Assembly (NCBI GenBank): GCA_016186205.1
Contig: JACPMA010000017.1
Coordinates: forward strand, 62,001-126,000
Direction of reading: 5' to 3'
Origin: Candidatus Peregrinibacteria bacterium
Lineage (GTDB): Bacteria; Patescibacteriota; Gracilibacteria; UBA1369; UM-FILTER-53-11
DNA: 64,000 bases
Shown here: in pieces, positions 22,506-31,038 of the stretch
How positions within the stretch are numbered: position 1 is the stretch's first letter
Layout: each line of letters starts with the position of its first letter
Notes under the pieces: model-generated
Told to the model about the DNA's origin: nothing
Seen by the model: only the letters and a program-made list of their open reading frames with translations
Databases searched by the model: none
Made by a program: the position numbers and the translations under genes

Positions 22506-23330
22506 ATGTTTGAATCTTTTCTTATTACGTTTCGTGAAACACTTGAGGCTTCACTCGTTGTTTTTATTATACTTTCTTATCTCAAGAAAACCGGTCAGTC
22601 CAGAAATAATTTTATTGTTTACGCCGGTGTTATCGGTGCAGTTATCGTGAGCGCCATTGCAGCCTGGTTTTTTCAAACCATCGCCGGCGGCTTAACCGGT
22701 GAGGTTGAAGAAATTTTTGAAGGCACCACCATGATTCTTGCAGCGATATTGCTCACCACAATGATTATTTGGATGGCGCATGCAAAACATGTGCAGCACC
22801 AAATTGAAGCGCGCGTGGCCGTGGAATTATCCGATCGTCATCGTCTTGGCTTATTTGCCGTCGTCTTTATTGCCGTTTTACGCGAAGGAGTGGAAACAGT
22901 GATTTTCTTGGGCGCTATAGCGATGCGCGGAGCCAATCAAGGTTTTTTGGGTGCGCTCCTCGGTATTTTTACGGCAGCTTTTCTGGGATATTTTCTTTTT
23001 GCCGGTGCGAAACGCATGGGGTTAAAAACTTTTTTCCGCGTCACATCAGCCCTTCTTATCTTTTTTGCCGCTGGCCTTATTGCTCACGGAATTCATGAAT
23101 TCCAGGAGGTTGGATGGATACCATTTTGGTCGCAAGAAGCCTGGAATACAGCTGCATTTTTATCTGAAAAATCCGTTATCGGGAGTATTTTTAAAGGGGT
23201 TTTTGGCTATAATGAAAATCCGAGCATTCTCGAAGTCGCCGCTTACATAGGATATCTGCTTTTGATGTTATTGTATTCCGTGGTCAGTCGACATCGCGAT
23301 CTTTCTAAGCGTTCTGCTTTGGCGAAATAG
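22506..23330 (+). CDS. FTR1-family iron permease
   Basis: 274 aa, seven membrane segments. The two REGxE-like motifs are FRETLEASLVVF (residues about 9-20) and LREGVETVIFLGAI (about 122-135), the iron-binding signature of Ftr1/EfeU. These proteins import ferric iron across the cytoplasmic membrane, usually with a ferroxidase partner; none is encoded nearby. The last 63 bp overlap the convergent methyltransferase gene, an unusually long overlap. Confidence 0.9.
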   Translation: MFESFLITFRETLEASLVVFIILSYLKKTGQSRNNFIVYAGVIGAVIVSAIAAWFFQTIAGGLTGEVEEIFEGTTMILAAILLTTMIIWMAHAKHVQHQIEARVAVELSDRHRLGLFAVVFIAVLREGVETVIFLGAIAMRGANQGFLGALLGIFTAAFLGYFLFAGAKRMGLKTFFRVTSALLIFFAAGLIAHGIHEFQEVGWIPFWSQEAWNTAAFLSEKSVIGSIFKGVFGYNENPSILEVAAYIGYLLLMLLYSVVSRHRDLSKRSALAK

Positions 23331-24194
23331 ACGGATTTCCCAATCAAGTCGAATGCCGACTATATATCGTGAATCTGAAGTGAGCTCGATTTCAACCCGA
23401 TCTTTTTTTTCAACCTCGAGCGGTTCGATGAGAGGAAGAAAAATTTGATCCCAATGTGTCCGAGGCGAATAAGGGCTTATCGAAAGCGTAATTCCGGGAG
23501 CGAGCGTGCAAGTCCACCAAACAGCGAAGCCATATATTATGGTGCGTTCATTTAGCGTCCATTGGACTTTTCCGCCACGAATACTTTTTTCATTTTTATA
23601 AAAATTTATTTCGTCCCATTTTTTTGCGCCGGCTTTTCTAAGAAGTAAATCCTCCCCGCGCATTTTGGAAACATACATATTGTTGAGCGCCGCGCGTTTT
23701 GCATCCGACAAATTCATGCCAAATCCTATGCGGTCCCAAGGGTTTATCTCGTCAAAAACGCGTTTCGCTGTAACAGGTGCAACCCACTGTTCTAAAGATG
23801 AAGGTATAATAATGCCACCCGGTTTTAAAAATCGCCGCCCGTCGCGGATGTTTTCAATAATATTTTCTTCAAGCGCGTAATTGCCTAGCGTTTCTGAAAT
23901 AATGACATCGACTTTCTCCGGCTGTTTTACGCGCGCAGAGTGAAAAGGGATGAAACGGCAATTCGTGATTTTATTTGCGCGCGCAATAGTGCGGCTCAAT
24001 TCCAAAAGCGCTTCGTCTTCTTCGTAAAGGTAGCACGTTTTTGCACCGAGCCGACTCGCAAGCAAGCTCAAAAACCCAGTTCCAGAGCCAATATCCGCCA
24101 CTGTCGTCCGGCCGGGACGGATTATTTTTTTAAGTGCATCAAAAAAAGCTTGATTTCGAATCTTATCTCCCAGAAGTTTCATTTGTAACTCCAT
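23268..24194 (-). CDS. Protein arginine methyltransferase-like protein
   Basis: 308 aa. Motif I is VADIGSGTGFLSLLASRLGA and post-I is CYLYEEDEALLELS. VDVIISETLGNYALEENIIENI then resembles the PRMT double-E loop (SExxG...E). The C-terminal half is a beta-barrel-like region with WTCTLAPGITLSISPYSPRTHWDQIF, matching the PRMT pattern in which substrate access depends on ..P..THW.Q. PRMTs are common in eukaryotes and rarer in bacteria. The substrate is unknown. The start at 24194 is followed by a second Met at codon 5. Confidence 0.8.
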   Translation of the reverse strand: MELQMKLLGDKIRNQAFFDALKKIIRPGRTTVADIGSGTGFLSLLASRLGAKTCYLYEEDEALLELSRTIARANKITNCRFIPFHSARVKQPEKVDVIISETLGNYALEENIIENIRDGRRFLKPGGIIIPSSLEQWVAPVTAKRVFDEINPWDRIGFGMNLSDAKRAALNNMYVSKMRGEDLLLRKAGAKKWDEINFYKNEKSIRGGKVQWTLNERTIIYGFAVWWTCTLAPGITLSISPYSPRTHWDQIFLPLIEPLEVEKKDRVEIELTSDSRYIVGIRLDWEIRLFRQSRTLRKIAMSTDHGIQ

Positions 24195-24218
24195 GCTTCA
24201 ATCTGTGCAGTATCAATT

Positions 24219-24237
24219 TGTACACATGCACACTTTT
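24219..24237. repeat. Motif TGTACACATGCACACTTTT
   Basis: A near copy of the motif at 12240-12258. It lies between the methyltransferase start and the tRNA-Trp terminator. Function unknown. Confidence 0.4.
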
Positions 24238-24240
24238 TAT

Positions 24241-24260
24241 ATAAAACCTGCTTCGCAGGT
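24241..24260 (-). terminator. Intrinsic terminator after tRNA-Trp
   Basis: On the minus strand ACCTGC-GAA-GCAGGT is followed by TTTTAT and starts 3 nt after the tRNA CCA end. It should end the ftsI-tRNA-Trp transcript. Confidence 0.75.
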
Positions 24261-24263
24261 GAT

Positions 24264-24337
24264 TGGCAGGGGCGGAAGGAATTGAACCCTCACTCTCCGC
24301 TTTGGAGGCGGATGTTCTGCCGTTGAACTACGCCCCT
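24264..24337 (-). tRNA. tRNA-Trp (CCA)
   Basis: 74 nt: acceptor AGGGGCG/CGCCCCT, anticodon stem TCCGC/GCGGA with loop CTCCAAA (anticodon CCA), T arm GAGGGTTCAATTCCTTC, discriminator G and encoded CCA. It lies 6 bp after the ftsI stop codon and is probably processed from the same transcript. Confidence 0.95.
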
Positions 24338-24343
24338 ATATTT

Positions 24344-26590
24344 CTATGTGTTCGGTGGGATATTGTAATACTTAAATAGAAATTGCGCGATCTCTTGAAA
24401 AAGGGGAGCGGCTGTTACGTCCGCCCAAATGGAGCTGCGCGGCCGATCGAGTTTTACAAGAAGCGTGAATTTCGGATCTTCAAGCGGCGCGAATCCGATA
24501 AATGAAGCAATAGTTGTGCCTGGTCCCTCGAGGGGTTTACCGTGTTTATAAGTCTGTGCGGTGCCGGTTTTGCCGGCAATATGATAACCGGGCACAGCGC
24601 CGCGCCGCGCCACGCCGCTTTCCACCGCGCTTGTCATCATTGCGCCGATCGTAGCCGCAGTTTTTTCTGAAATTACGCGGCGCACAGATTCGGGTTCGTA
24701 TTCCGTCACGCGGCCATCAAGGCTTTCGGTTTTCGATACGATATGAGGCTTCATTAAAATTCCTTTGTTGGCAAGCGCCGATACGGCCGTAATAAGCTGA
24801 ATCGGCGTTACGGCGATTCCTTGGCCGAAAGCATACGTTACAAGTTCGCTTTCCGCCCAATTGGCGCCTTCTTTAAATCTTCCTTCCTCTTCTCCTTCAA
24901 ATTCAATATCCGTGCGTTCGCCGAAGCCGAATTTTTTCAAATACCTCGAAAAAAGCTCGCGGCCGATTTTTCTCGACACGAAAGCCATGCCGGTGTTGAG
25001 CGATTTTTCAAGAACTTCGCGCATGGTTGTAATTCCGTAGTAGGTATTCAAAGCATTATGAATTTCGTATTCATCGACTTTAATCGGACCGGTGTCGTTG
25101 TACGTGGTTTGCGGCGTGACGTCGCCGTCATCGAGCGCGATCGACATTGCGATTGCTTTAAATACGGAACCCGGTTCGTAAATGTCAGAAACGACGCGGT
25201 TGCGGTATGCACCGGGCCCAAGAATATTTTTGTATTTTGAGACGATCGTTTTTCCGTTTTCCATGGTTTCTTTAAAAACTTGAATGCGATAGTTGGAGTC
25301 GCGGTCGATATAAAGATAATGAGTTTCTTCGCCCGGCGGCCCGACCGAGACGATGTTATTTTTTTCCGCTTCCGTAAGGCCGATGTCTTCCGTATCCAGC
25401 GCTTTGCCGAATTCATTCGGATCAAAAGTGGGATAATGCGCCAGAGCCACGATGCGGCCGGTTTTTGGCTCCATCACGACCGCAAGTCCGGAATCGGATT
25501 TTGTATCTTGCACGGTTTTCGCGAGCCGTTTTTCGATTTCCATTTGAATTGAACGGTCGATTGTAAGAGTGATGTTATCGCCGTCTATGGCCGGTTGAAT
25601 AATCAAATCATTGCCGACAATAACCTGTTGGCCTGTTGCATCAAGCTGCGTTTTAAAAATTCCTTTTTTTCCGCGCAGCTGGGCATCGAAACTTTGTTCA
25701 ATGCCATATAAGCCGCCGCGATCAGAAATAAATCCGATTATCTGCGCTGCCAATGAACCTTCCGGATAATACCTATATGTTTTTTCCTGAAAGTTTATGC
25801 CTGCAAATAAATCGCGCTTCGATTTTTTATCTTCTTCGATAAGTTTGCGAATTTCTTGTTCGATATTCGGCGGAACTTTTTGCCGGAGCACGACATAGCG
25901 GTTTCGTCCTACGAGCAATTCGCGCAAACGTTCAACTGGAATATCTATAATAGGCGAGAGGATTTGTGCGGCATAATCCGGATCGCTGATTTGAGCGGGA
26001 TACGCCATAATGGCTTCTAGATTTGCTTCCACGCCAGTGACTTTTTGCTTTGCAAAAAATTTCAGCATTTCTTCGCCGGGTTCTTTATAAAGGATGATCG
26101 ATTGACGCGTTTTCTGGCTTATTTTCTCAAAGAGTTCGCTGCGAAAATCTTGCCTTAATTCTTCCTCTGGTTTTGGCGTAATCCGCGCAAGCTCTTCTTT
26201 AGAAGGATTATCCGGCAAAAGCCGTTTGAGATTGCGAATCCGCCGTTGATCCTTTTCATCCGCCAGTTTTTTATCAAAAAGAAGAGACGCCAATTTATCC
26301 GTGAGGTAACTCGGGTCTTTAATAAGCGTCGGATCTGCAAAAAGAAGAGGAAATGATGTATTTGTAGCAAGACGAAAAACTTCTTTAGATTGGTAGTCCT
26401 GAATGAGAATTTCGCCGCGGCGCGGCTTCACTTCATTATAACCAAGATGGCCTTGCTGGGCCTTCGCTGCATAGTCGCCATAGTTTATAACTTGAAGCTG
26501 AAATAATTTTCCTAAAATAACCGCTGAAAAAAGAAGGCTTATAAAAAGAAGGAAAAAGACGCGATTGAGTTTAAAGCGGCGGAGCGACAT
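24344..26590 (-). CDS. ftsI: Penicillin-binding protein, FtsI/PBP2 type transpeptidase
   Basis: 748 aa. An N-terminal membrane anchor (VFFLLFISLLFSAVILGKLF) is followed by the dimerisation domain (KPRRGEILIQD) and the transpeptidase domain. The three active-site motifs are present: SVFK (about residue 475), SLN (about 531) and KTGTAQ (about 675). It cross-links peptidoglycan at the septum or elongasome. The length is above the usual 550-650, mainly through a long, charged segment around residues 90-200. TATAAT (26604-26599) ends 8 nt before the ATG. No dcw neighbours are present, so FtsI rather than PBP2 is not certain. It is divergent from the M16 protease. Confidence 0.9.
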   Translation of the reverse strand: MSLRRFKLNRVFFLLFISLLFSAVILGKLFQLQVINYGDYAAKAQQGHLGYNEVKPRRGEILIQDYQSKEVFRLATNTSFPLLFADPTLIKDPSYLTDKLASLLFDKKLADEKDQRRIRNLKRLLPDNPSKEELARITPKPEEELRQDFRSELFEKISQKTRQSIILYKEPGEEMLKFFAKQKVTGVEANLEAIMAYPAQISDPDYAAQILSPIIDIPVERLRELLVGRNRYVVLRQKVPPNIEQEIRKLIEEDKKSKRDLFAGINFQEKTYRYYPEGSLAAQIIGFISDRGGLYGIEQSFDAQLRGKKGIFKTQLDATGQQVIVGNDLIIQPAIDGDNITLTIDRSIQMEIEKRLAKTVQDTKSDSGLAVVMEPKTGRIVALAHYPTFDPNEFGKALDTEDIGLTEAEKNNIVSVGPPGEETHYLYIDRDSNYRIQVFKETMENGKTIVSKYKNILGPGAYRNRVVSDIYEPGSVFKAIAMSIALDDGDVTPQTTYNDTGPIKVDEYEIHNALNTYYGITTMREVLEKSLNTGMAFVSRKIGRELFSRYLKKFGFGERTDIEFEGEEEGRFKEGANWAESELVTYAFGQGIAVTPIQLITAVSALANKGILMKPHIVSKTESLDGRVTEYEPESVRRVISEKTAATIGAMMTSAVESGVARRGAVPGYHIAGKTGTAQTYKHGKPLEGPGTTIASFIGFAPLEDPKFTLLVKLDRPRSSIWADVTAAPLFQEIAQFLFKYYNIPPNT

Positions 26591-26629
26591 GGGATTTTAT
26601 TATAGCGTAATTTATGATATGAAAGGTGC

Positions 26630-27892
26630 ATGCAAAAAGAGGTTTTCAAAAACGGTCTTCGGGTGGTGACTAAAAAACTTGCCAACACGCAGTCGGTTAC
26701 GGTTTTGATTTTGGCAGGCGCCGGCTCGCGATACGAGACGAAAAAACTCAACGGCATTTCGCATTTCCTCGAGCACATGTTTTTTAAAGGCGCGAAGAAA
26801 TATAAAACAGCCAAAGATGTTTCCGGCGCGATTGACGGAGTTGGCGGCGATTTCAACGCATTTACCGGAAAAGAATATGTCGGATATTACGTGAAACTCG
26901 CGGCTAAGCATGTTGATACGGCCATGGATGTGCTTTCCGACATGCTAGTTCATTCGCGATTCGATACTCATGAAATCGATAAAGAACGGGGCGTCATCAT
27001 GGAAGAGTACAATATGTATCAAGACACGCCGATGTACCAAGTCGGGTGGGATTTTGAAAAGCTTATGTACGGCGATCAGCCTATGGGGTGGGATCAAGTC
27101 GGCACAAAGGAGCTTATAAATACTGTGACGCGCGAGGATTTTACGGCTTATAAAAAAGCTCTCTACACGCCGGAAAATATCGTAATCAGCGTGGCTGGAA
27201 ACGTGTCGCACGAAGACGCATGCGGTCTTGTGAAAAAATATTTCAAGTTTGAATCCGGAAAAAAAGCCTATTCGTATGCCGCGCTGGAGCCGAATCCTAG
27301 CCTTGAGCGCGTTTATCTTCAGCACAAAAAAACCGAACAGGCGCATGTCGTGGTAGGATTTCCGGGTTATCCGGAAGAGCATAAAGATCATTATGCGGAG
27401 AAAGTTTTAGCCGTGATTTTGGGCGGCAACATGAGTTCGCGGATGTTTTTGGCTGTGCGCGAAGCCAAGGGGCTTGCGTATTACGTGCAGACTTCGACGG
27501 ATGATTATTTGGACACCGGAATTATTTCCACCCGCGCCGGCGTTGACACAAAACGCGCACCGCTCGCTGTTGAAGCGATTTGTGCGGAATATAAAAAAAT
27601 CCGCGGCGAAAAAGTGCCGGCCGCAGAACTCAAAAAAGCAAAGGAATATTTAAAAGGAAAGTTGATTTTACGGCTTGAAGACAGCGAGGAATATGCTCAT
27701 CTAATCGGAAAAACCGAACTCCTCCATTGTAAAATGGAAACCCCGGAACATATTATGGAGGAGATTGATAAAGTCACGGCGTCCGATATCGCGCGCGTTT
27801 CCGAAGATTTATTCCGGCCCGACCGTCTCCGTCTTGCCGCAATCGGACCGTATGAGAAAAAAGAGGAGTTTGAAGAATTATTGAAGATATAA
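26630..27892 (+). CDS. M16-family zinc metalloprotease
   Basis: 420 aa. HFLEH (residues 45-49) is the inverted zinc motif HxxEH of the M16B group, with the downstream ligand Glu in RGVIMEEYNMYQD. The second half is the inactive-like M16_C domain (VYLQHKKTEQAHVVVGFPGYP). It is the size of YmxG/PqqL-like processing peptidases and is cytoplasmic, since it has no signal peptide. A TATGAT lies 11 nt upstream, and AAAGGTG just before the ATG is one of the few Shine-Dalgarno-like sequences here. Confidence 0.92.
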   Translation: MQKEVFKNGLRVVTKKLANTQSVTVLILAGAGSRYETKKLNGISHFLEHMFFKGAKKYKTAKDVSGAIDGVGGDFNAFTGKEYVGYYVKLAAKHVDTAMDVLSDMLVHSRFDTHEIDKERGVIMEEYNMYQDTPMYQVGWDFEKLMYGDQPMGWDQVGTKELINTVTREDFTAYKKALYTPENIVISVAGNVSHEDACGLVKKYFKFESGKKAYSYAALEPNPSLERVYLQHKKTEQAHVVVGFPGYPEEHKDHYAEKVLAVILGGNMSSRMFLAVREAKGLAYYVQTSTDDYLDTGIISTRAGVDTKRAPLAVEAICAEYKKIRGEKVPAAELKKAKEYLKGKLILRLEDSEEYAHLIGKTELLHCKMETPEHIMEEIDKVTASDIARVSEDLFRPDRLRLAAIGPYEKKEEFEELLKI

Positions 27893-28237
27893 TCAGCTCC
27901 TAAATTCTTGCAACAAAATTTCAAGCGCAAGAAAAAATCCGGGTAAGATAAAAATCAAAATGGCCAAAACAATCATTAGAACAGAAACGGACTGAGCCTT
28001 TTTGCCCTTAATTTCTCCTTCGGCAACTGCCGGAAACATTTCAACAACCACGTAATCAAATTCAGCAGTGCGGATTCCGATGAAGCCTTTTAGTAAAAGT
28101 GCCACTCCGAAAATAAACCAAGCTACATAAAGTCCAAATTCATTCCAGGGTTCGGGCAGAAAAAAAGCAGTGACTAAAACGACAACACCCAGCCACAGAA
28201 TGCGATTGTATATAGCGACAAAGTATCGTATCTGCAT
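27893..28237 (-). CDS. Small integral membrane protein
   Basis: 114 aa, no family recognised. Three hydrophobic segments (ILWLGVVVLVTAFFL, YVAWFIFGVALLLKGFIGI, VSVLMIVLAILIFILPGFFLAL) flank a short charged loop. A TATAAA lies 11 nt before the ATG. It ends one base after the convergent M16 protease gene. Confidence 0.68.
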   Translation of the reverse strand: MQIRYFVAIYNRILWLGVVVLVTAFFLPEPWNEFGLYVAWFIFGVALLLKGFIGIRTAEFDYVVVEMFPAVAEGEIKGKKAQSVSVLMIVLAILIFILPGFFLALEILLQEFRS

Positions 28238-28360
28238 TGGGTTTTGTTTTTATATTAACTACGATAATGTTATTTTAACATAAAAATAATTCTTTATCAA
28301 GTGATACCCTGTATACTCTACTGGCAGATTTGTGAGTTTGTCTTACAATCAATCAGGTAT

Positions 28361-28834
28361 ATGGAACGTACACTTATTCTTATCAAGCCGGACGGCATTC
28401 AGCGCGGACTCATTGGAGAAGTTATTAAGCGCTTTGAACGGAAAGGACTCAAGCTAATCGGCATTAAAATGATGACGCTTGATGAGGCGGTTTTGCGCGA
28501 GCACTATGCGCATATTGCGAGCAAGTCGTTTTATCCCGGCGTGGAAAATTTTATGAAATCAACGCCTGTGATCGCTATGTGTTGGGAAGGCGTCGAAGCG
28601 GTTGAAACCGTAAGGATGCTGGCTGGCATAACGAAAGCGCGTGCCGCAGCGCCCGGAACCGTGCGCGGAGATTTTGCAATGAGCGTGGCGTGCAATGTGA
28701 TTCATGCATCGGATTCCTATGATACGGCCGTAAAAGAAGTTAAGCGTTTCTTTAAGCCCGATGAACTTTTTGAATACGACAAAACCGAATACCTCCACGT
28801 CTATTTGGAGGACGAAATCGCCGGAAATAGATAA
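28361..28834 (+). CDS. ndk: Nucleoside diphosphate kinase
   Basis: 157 aa. MERTLILIKPDGIQRGLIGE is the family N-terminus, and ACNVIHASDSYDTAVKEVKRFF holds the phosphohistidine site (NxxHASDS). The enzyme equalises nucleoside triphosphate pools using ATP. The start at 28361 matches homologues (an upstream in-frame ATG at 28301 does not). TACAAT lies 11 nt upstream. The gene is followed by a repeat element and pabB. Confidence 0.96.
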   Translation: MERTLILIKPDGIQRGLIGEVIKRFERKGLKLIGIKMMTLDEAVLREHYAHIASKSFYPGVENFMKSTPVIAMCWEGVEAVETVRMLAGITKARAAAPGTVRGDFAMSVACNVIHASDSYDTAVKEVKRFFKPDELFEYDKTEYLHVYLEDEIAGNR

Positions 28835-28841
28835 GCTGGAT

Positions 28842-28931
28842 AGGCCGCCGAGGAGCGGGTCTCGTGGGTTCCCGCTCCGAGGTCATACGCGGGCGGCCTC
28901 AAGTAGCGCACAGCGCGGTAGGCCGCCCGCG
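28842..28931 (+). repeat. Palindromic element with GTCTCGTGGGTT loop, between ndk and pabB
   Basis: GGAGCGGG and CCCGCTCC form a stem around TCTCGTGGGTT, flanked by GGCCGCC and GGGCGGCC, with GGCCGCCCGCG again at the end. The loop is nearly identical to that of family A hairpin 1 (GTCTTGTGGGT). It occupies the place where the 5' end of pabB would be expected and is open in the pabB frame. Confidence 0.7.
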
Positions 28932-28940
28932 AAAGAGTGG

Positions 28941-30230
28941 GTGTTTTTCGGGCCATATATTTGTCATGTTGATAAAAGTGTGAAGGTGTCAAAAGGTGAA
29001 GCCGGTTTGTTATTCATGCGCGAATTTTTGAGGAAAAATTTTCGTCCGCGACGGGCCGATGATCCGCCGTTTGTGTCGGGTTTTGTTGGTTTTGTAAGTT
29101 ATGATTTGGGTGCGAAATGGTCAGCCGAGCAGTCTTTGTTAAAGGTTCCTGTTAAGGTTCCTGTTTACGAGGCAATCTGTCCTGATGCGCATTTTGTTTT
29201 TGTAGATAGGGTATTTACAAATTTTGAAAAAACCGATCAATTTATGCCCGGGCATCAATCACAAAATATCCAACAAAATTGGCAAGTGCCGAGCGGTCGC
29301 GAAGAATATTTTGAAAAAATCTCGCGGATCAAAGAATATCTTTACGCCGGCGAAACATACCAAGTGAATTTTTCGCAGAAATTTGAAGCGCCGTATAACG
29401 GAAATGCATTTGAGCTTTACCAAAAACTTTCCGCCATCAATCCATCGCCATTCCAATTTTTTATGGAAACTTCCGATTGGGCGATTATTTCTAATTCGCC
29501 GGAGAGACTGTTTAAGATACGCAAGCAAGATGGTTTGATGCCGCCGCAGCTCGGGTCTTGTGGGTCCCGAGCGGAGGCGGCCAAAGGAAGGGGGGCGAGT
29601 CCGAAGCGAAGCGAGGCGAGCTCGTGGGGGAAACGTAGTTTCCCCCAGATTATCTCCACGCGTCCCATAAAAGGGACGATGCCGCGCGGCCGTACGCCGG
29701 AAGAAGACGCTATCAATATCCAAAAACTCCTCGCGAGCCCGAAAGAAGCTGCTGAACTCGCCATGATTGTCGACCTTGAACGCAATGATCTTGGAAAATT
29801 GTGCAAGCCCGGTACCGTCGAGGTAAACGAGGATCGCGTAATCGAAAAATATTCCCATGTTATTCATACGGTTTCAAATATCCGCGGCGTACTGATGCAG
29901 CAGTACGATTGGTACGATGCTTTAAAAGCTCTTTTCCCTGGCGGATCCGTTACCGGCGCGCCAAAAAAGCGAACCATAGAAATCATTTCGAAGCTTGAAG
30001 GAGAACCTCGCGGCATTTATTGCGGAAGCGCCGGCTGGATTGATCTTTCCGGCGAGTGCGATTTTAATATTATGATCCGCACTTTATGGCTTGAAAAAAA
30101 CAAAAACGGTGGTACACTTATATTCCGTTCCGGCGGAGGAATTGTGGTGGATTCCGACCCGCAGAAGGAATACGAAGAAACCATCCATAAAGCAGAAGCC
30201 TTATTTTCCGCCATGAACGTGTTAAAATAG
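28941..30230 (+). CDS. pabB: Aminodeoxychorismate synthase component I
   Basis: 429 aa from the GTG at 28941, the first plausible start after the repeat. The frame stays open back to 28761 inside ndk. The chorismate-binding domain is clear: FVGFVSYDLGAKW, ISRIKEYLYAGETYQVNFSQKFE, SPERLF, TRPIKGTMPRG, DLERNDLGKLCKPGTVEV and YDALKALFPGGSVTGAPKKRTIE. With PabA it makes aminodeoxychorismate for p-aminobenzoate and folate. Residues 203-236 or so are not part of the fold: they are the translation of a family A repeat placed between SPERLF and TRPIKGT. The N-terminus is short compared with PabB (about 450 aa). It is followed by pabC and folP. Confidence 0.9.
   Translation: MFFGPYICHVDKSVKVSKGEAGLLFMREFLRKNFRPRRADDPPFVSGFVGFVSYDLGAKWSAEQSLLKVPVKVPVYEAICPDAHFVFVDRVFTNFEKTDQFMPGHQSQNIQQNWQVPSGREEYFEKISRIKEYLYAGETYQVNFSQKFEAPYNGNAFELYQKLSAINPSPFQFFMETSDWAIISNSPERLFKIRKQDGLMPPQLGSCGSRAEAAKGRGASPKRSEASSWGKRSFPQIISTRPIKGTMPRGRTPEEDAINIQKLLASPKEAAELAMIVDLERNDLGKLCKPGTVEVNEDRVIEKYSHVIHTVSNIRGVLMQQYDWYDALKALFPGGSVTGAPKKRTIEIISKLEGEPRGIYCGSAGWIDLSGECDFNIMIRTLWLEKNKNGGTLIFRSGGGIVVDSDPQKEYEETIHKAEALFSAMNVLK
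29549..29648 (+). repeat. Palindromic interspersed element, family A, copy 2, in frame inside pabB
   Basis: Modules in order: GCTCGGG/CCCGAGC hairpin with loop TCTTGTGGGT, GGAGGCGG, AAAGGAAGGGGGGCGAGTCC, a GAAGCGAAGCGAGGCGAGC stretch, then GTGGGGGAAACGTAGTTTCC-CCCAG. The copy at 20285-20401 (minus) has the same order. It is translated as LGSCGSRAEAAKGRG, ASPKRSEASSWGKRSF without a stop. Confidence 0.85.
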
Positions 30231-30234
30231 CGGT

Positions 30235-31038
30235 ATGGTGGTCTACCTTAATGGAAAATTCGTGAATGCGCGTGATGCCAAAATATCCATTTTTGATCCT
30301 GGTTTTTTGTACGGCGACGGCATTTTTGAAACTTTGCGCACATACCGAGGAAAAATTTGGCAAATGGAGGAGCATTTGCAGCGGTTGTACGAATCGGCGC
30401 GGATGAGAGGCTGGAAATTATCATGGTCTGAAAAAGAGCTCGCGGAAGTTGTGGAAAAATCCGTGCTCAAAAATAATTTTCCAGAATCGCGCGTGCGCGT
30501 CACCATCACGCCGGGCGTTAAACAGCCGACGCTTTTTATTTGGGTGGCTCCGCTTGAACATATTCCTGCGAGAGCTTATACAGAGGGCGTTTCGGTAATT
30601 ACGTTCCCGCTGGAACGTCCATTTCCGCAAATGAAAACGACGAGCATTCAGCCGCTTTTGATCGCCCGTTCCGAAATGGCGAAAAAACGCGTTTTTGAAG
30701 CGCTTCTCATTAATCGAAAAGGAAATATTACGGAAGGAACGTGGACGAATGTGTTTATTATAAAACGAAAAACTCTTATTACCCCGCGGCTCGGCGTTCT
30801 GCTCGGCACTACGCGCGACACGGTTTTAAAACTTGCAAAATCGCTCTTTCGGATAAAACTCCGCGACATTTCACGGCAGCAATTGATGCGCGCAGACGAA
30901 TGTTTTCTCACAAACGCGCCGAAAGGAATTATTCCGGTTGTGCGCGTTGATGGAGAAAAAATCAGAACCGGCCGCGTGGGACCGATCACCAAGCATCTCC
31001 AAAAAGAATTTGAAAAACGCGTATGGAAAAACGAGTGA
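30235..31038 (+). CDS. pabC: Aminodeoxychorismate lyase (class IV PLP aminotransferase family)
   Basis: 267 aa. VYLNGKFVNARDAKISIFDPGFLYGDGIFETLRTYRGKI and EALLINRKGNITEGTWTNVFI are class IV signatures. The PLP lysine is probably in QMKTTSIQP. Branched-chain and D-amino-acid aminotransferases share this fold, but the position between pabB and folP supports PabC, which releases p-aminobenzoate and pyruvate. TAAAAT (30223-30228), overlapping the pabB stop, lies 6 nt before the ATG, so it may also be transcribed separately without a leader. Confidence 0.86.
   Translation: MVVYLNGKFVNARDAKISIFDPGFLYGDGIFETLRTYRGKIWQMEEHLQRLYESARMRGWKLSWSEKELAEVVEKSVLKNNFPESRVRVTITPGVKQPTLFIWVAPLEHIPARAYTEGVSVITFPLERPFPQMKTTSIQPLLIARSEMAKKRVFEALLINRKGNITEGTWTNVFIIKRKTLITPRLGVLLGTTRDTVLKLAKSLFRIKLRDISRQQLMRADECFLTNAPKGIIPVVRVDGEKIRTGRVGPITKHLQKEFEKRVWKNE

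Noticed and set aside
28761-28940. Extending pabB upstream to the in-frame ATG inside ndk
   Set aside because: It would overlap the conserved C-terminus of ndk and then translate a palindromic repeat. The GTG after the repeat is more plausible.
29259-29867. 202-aa open frame on the minus strand inside pabB
   Set aside because: It is a shadow frame across pabB and its repeat, with no recognisable motif.
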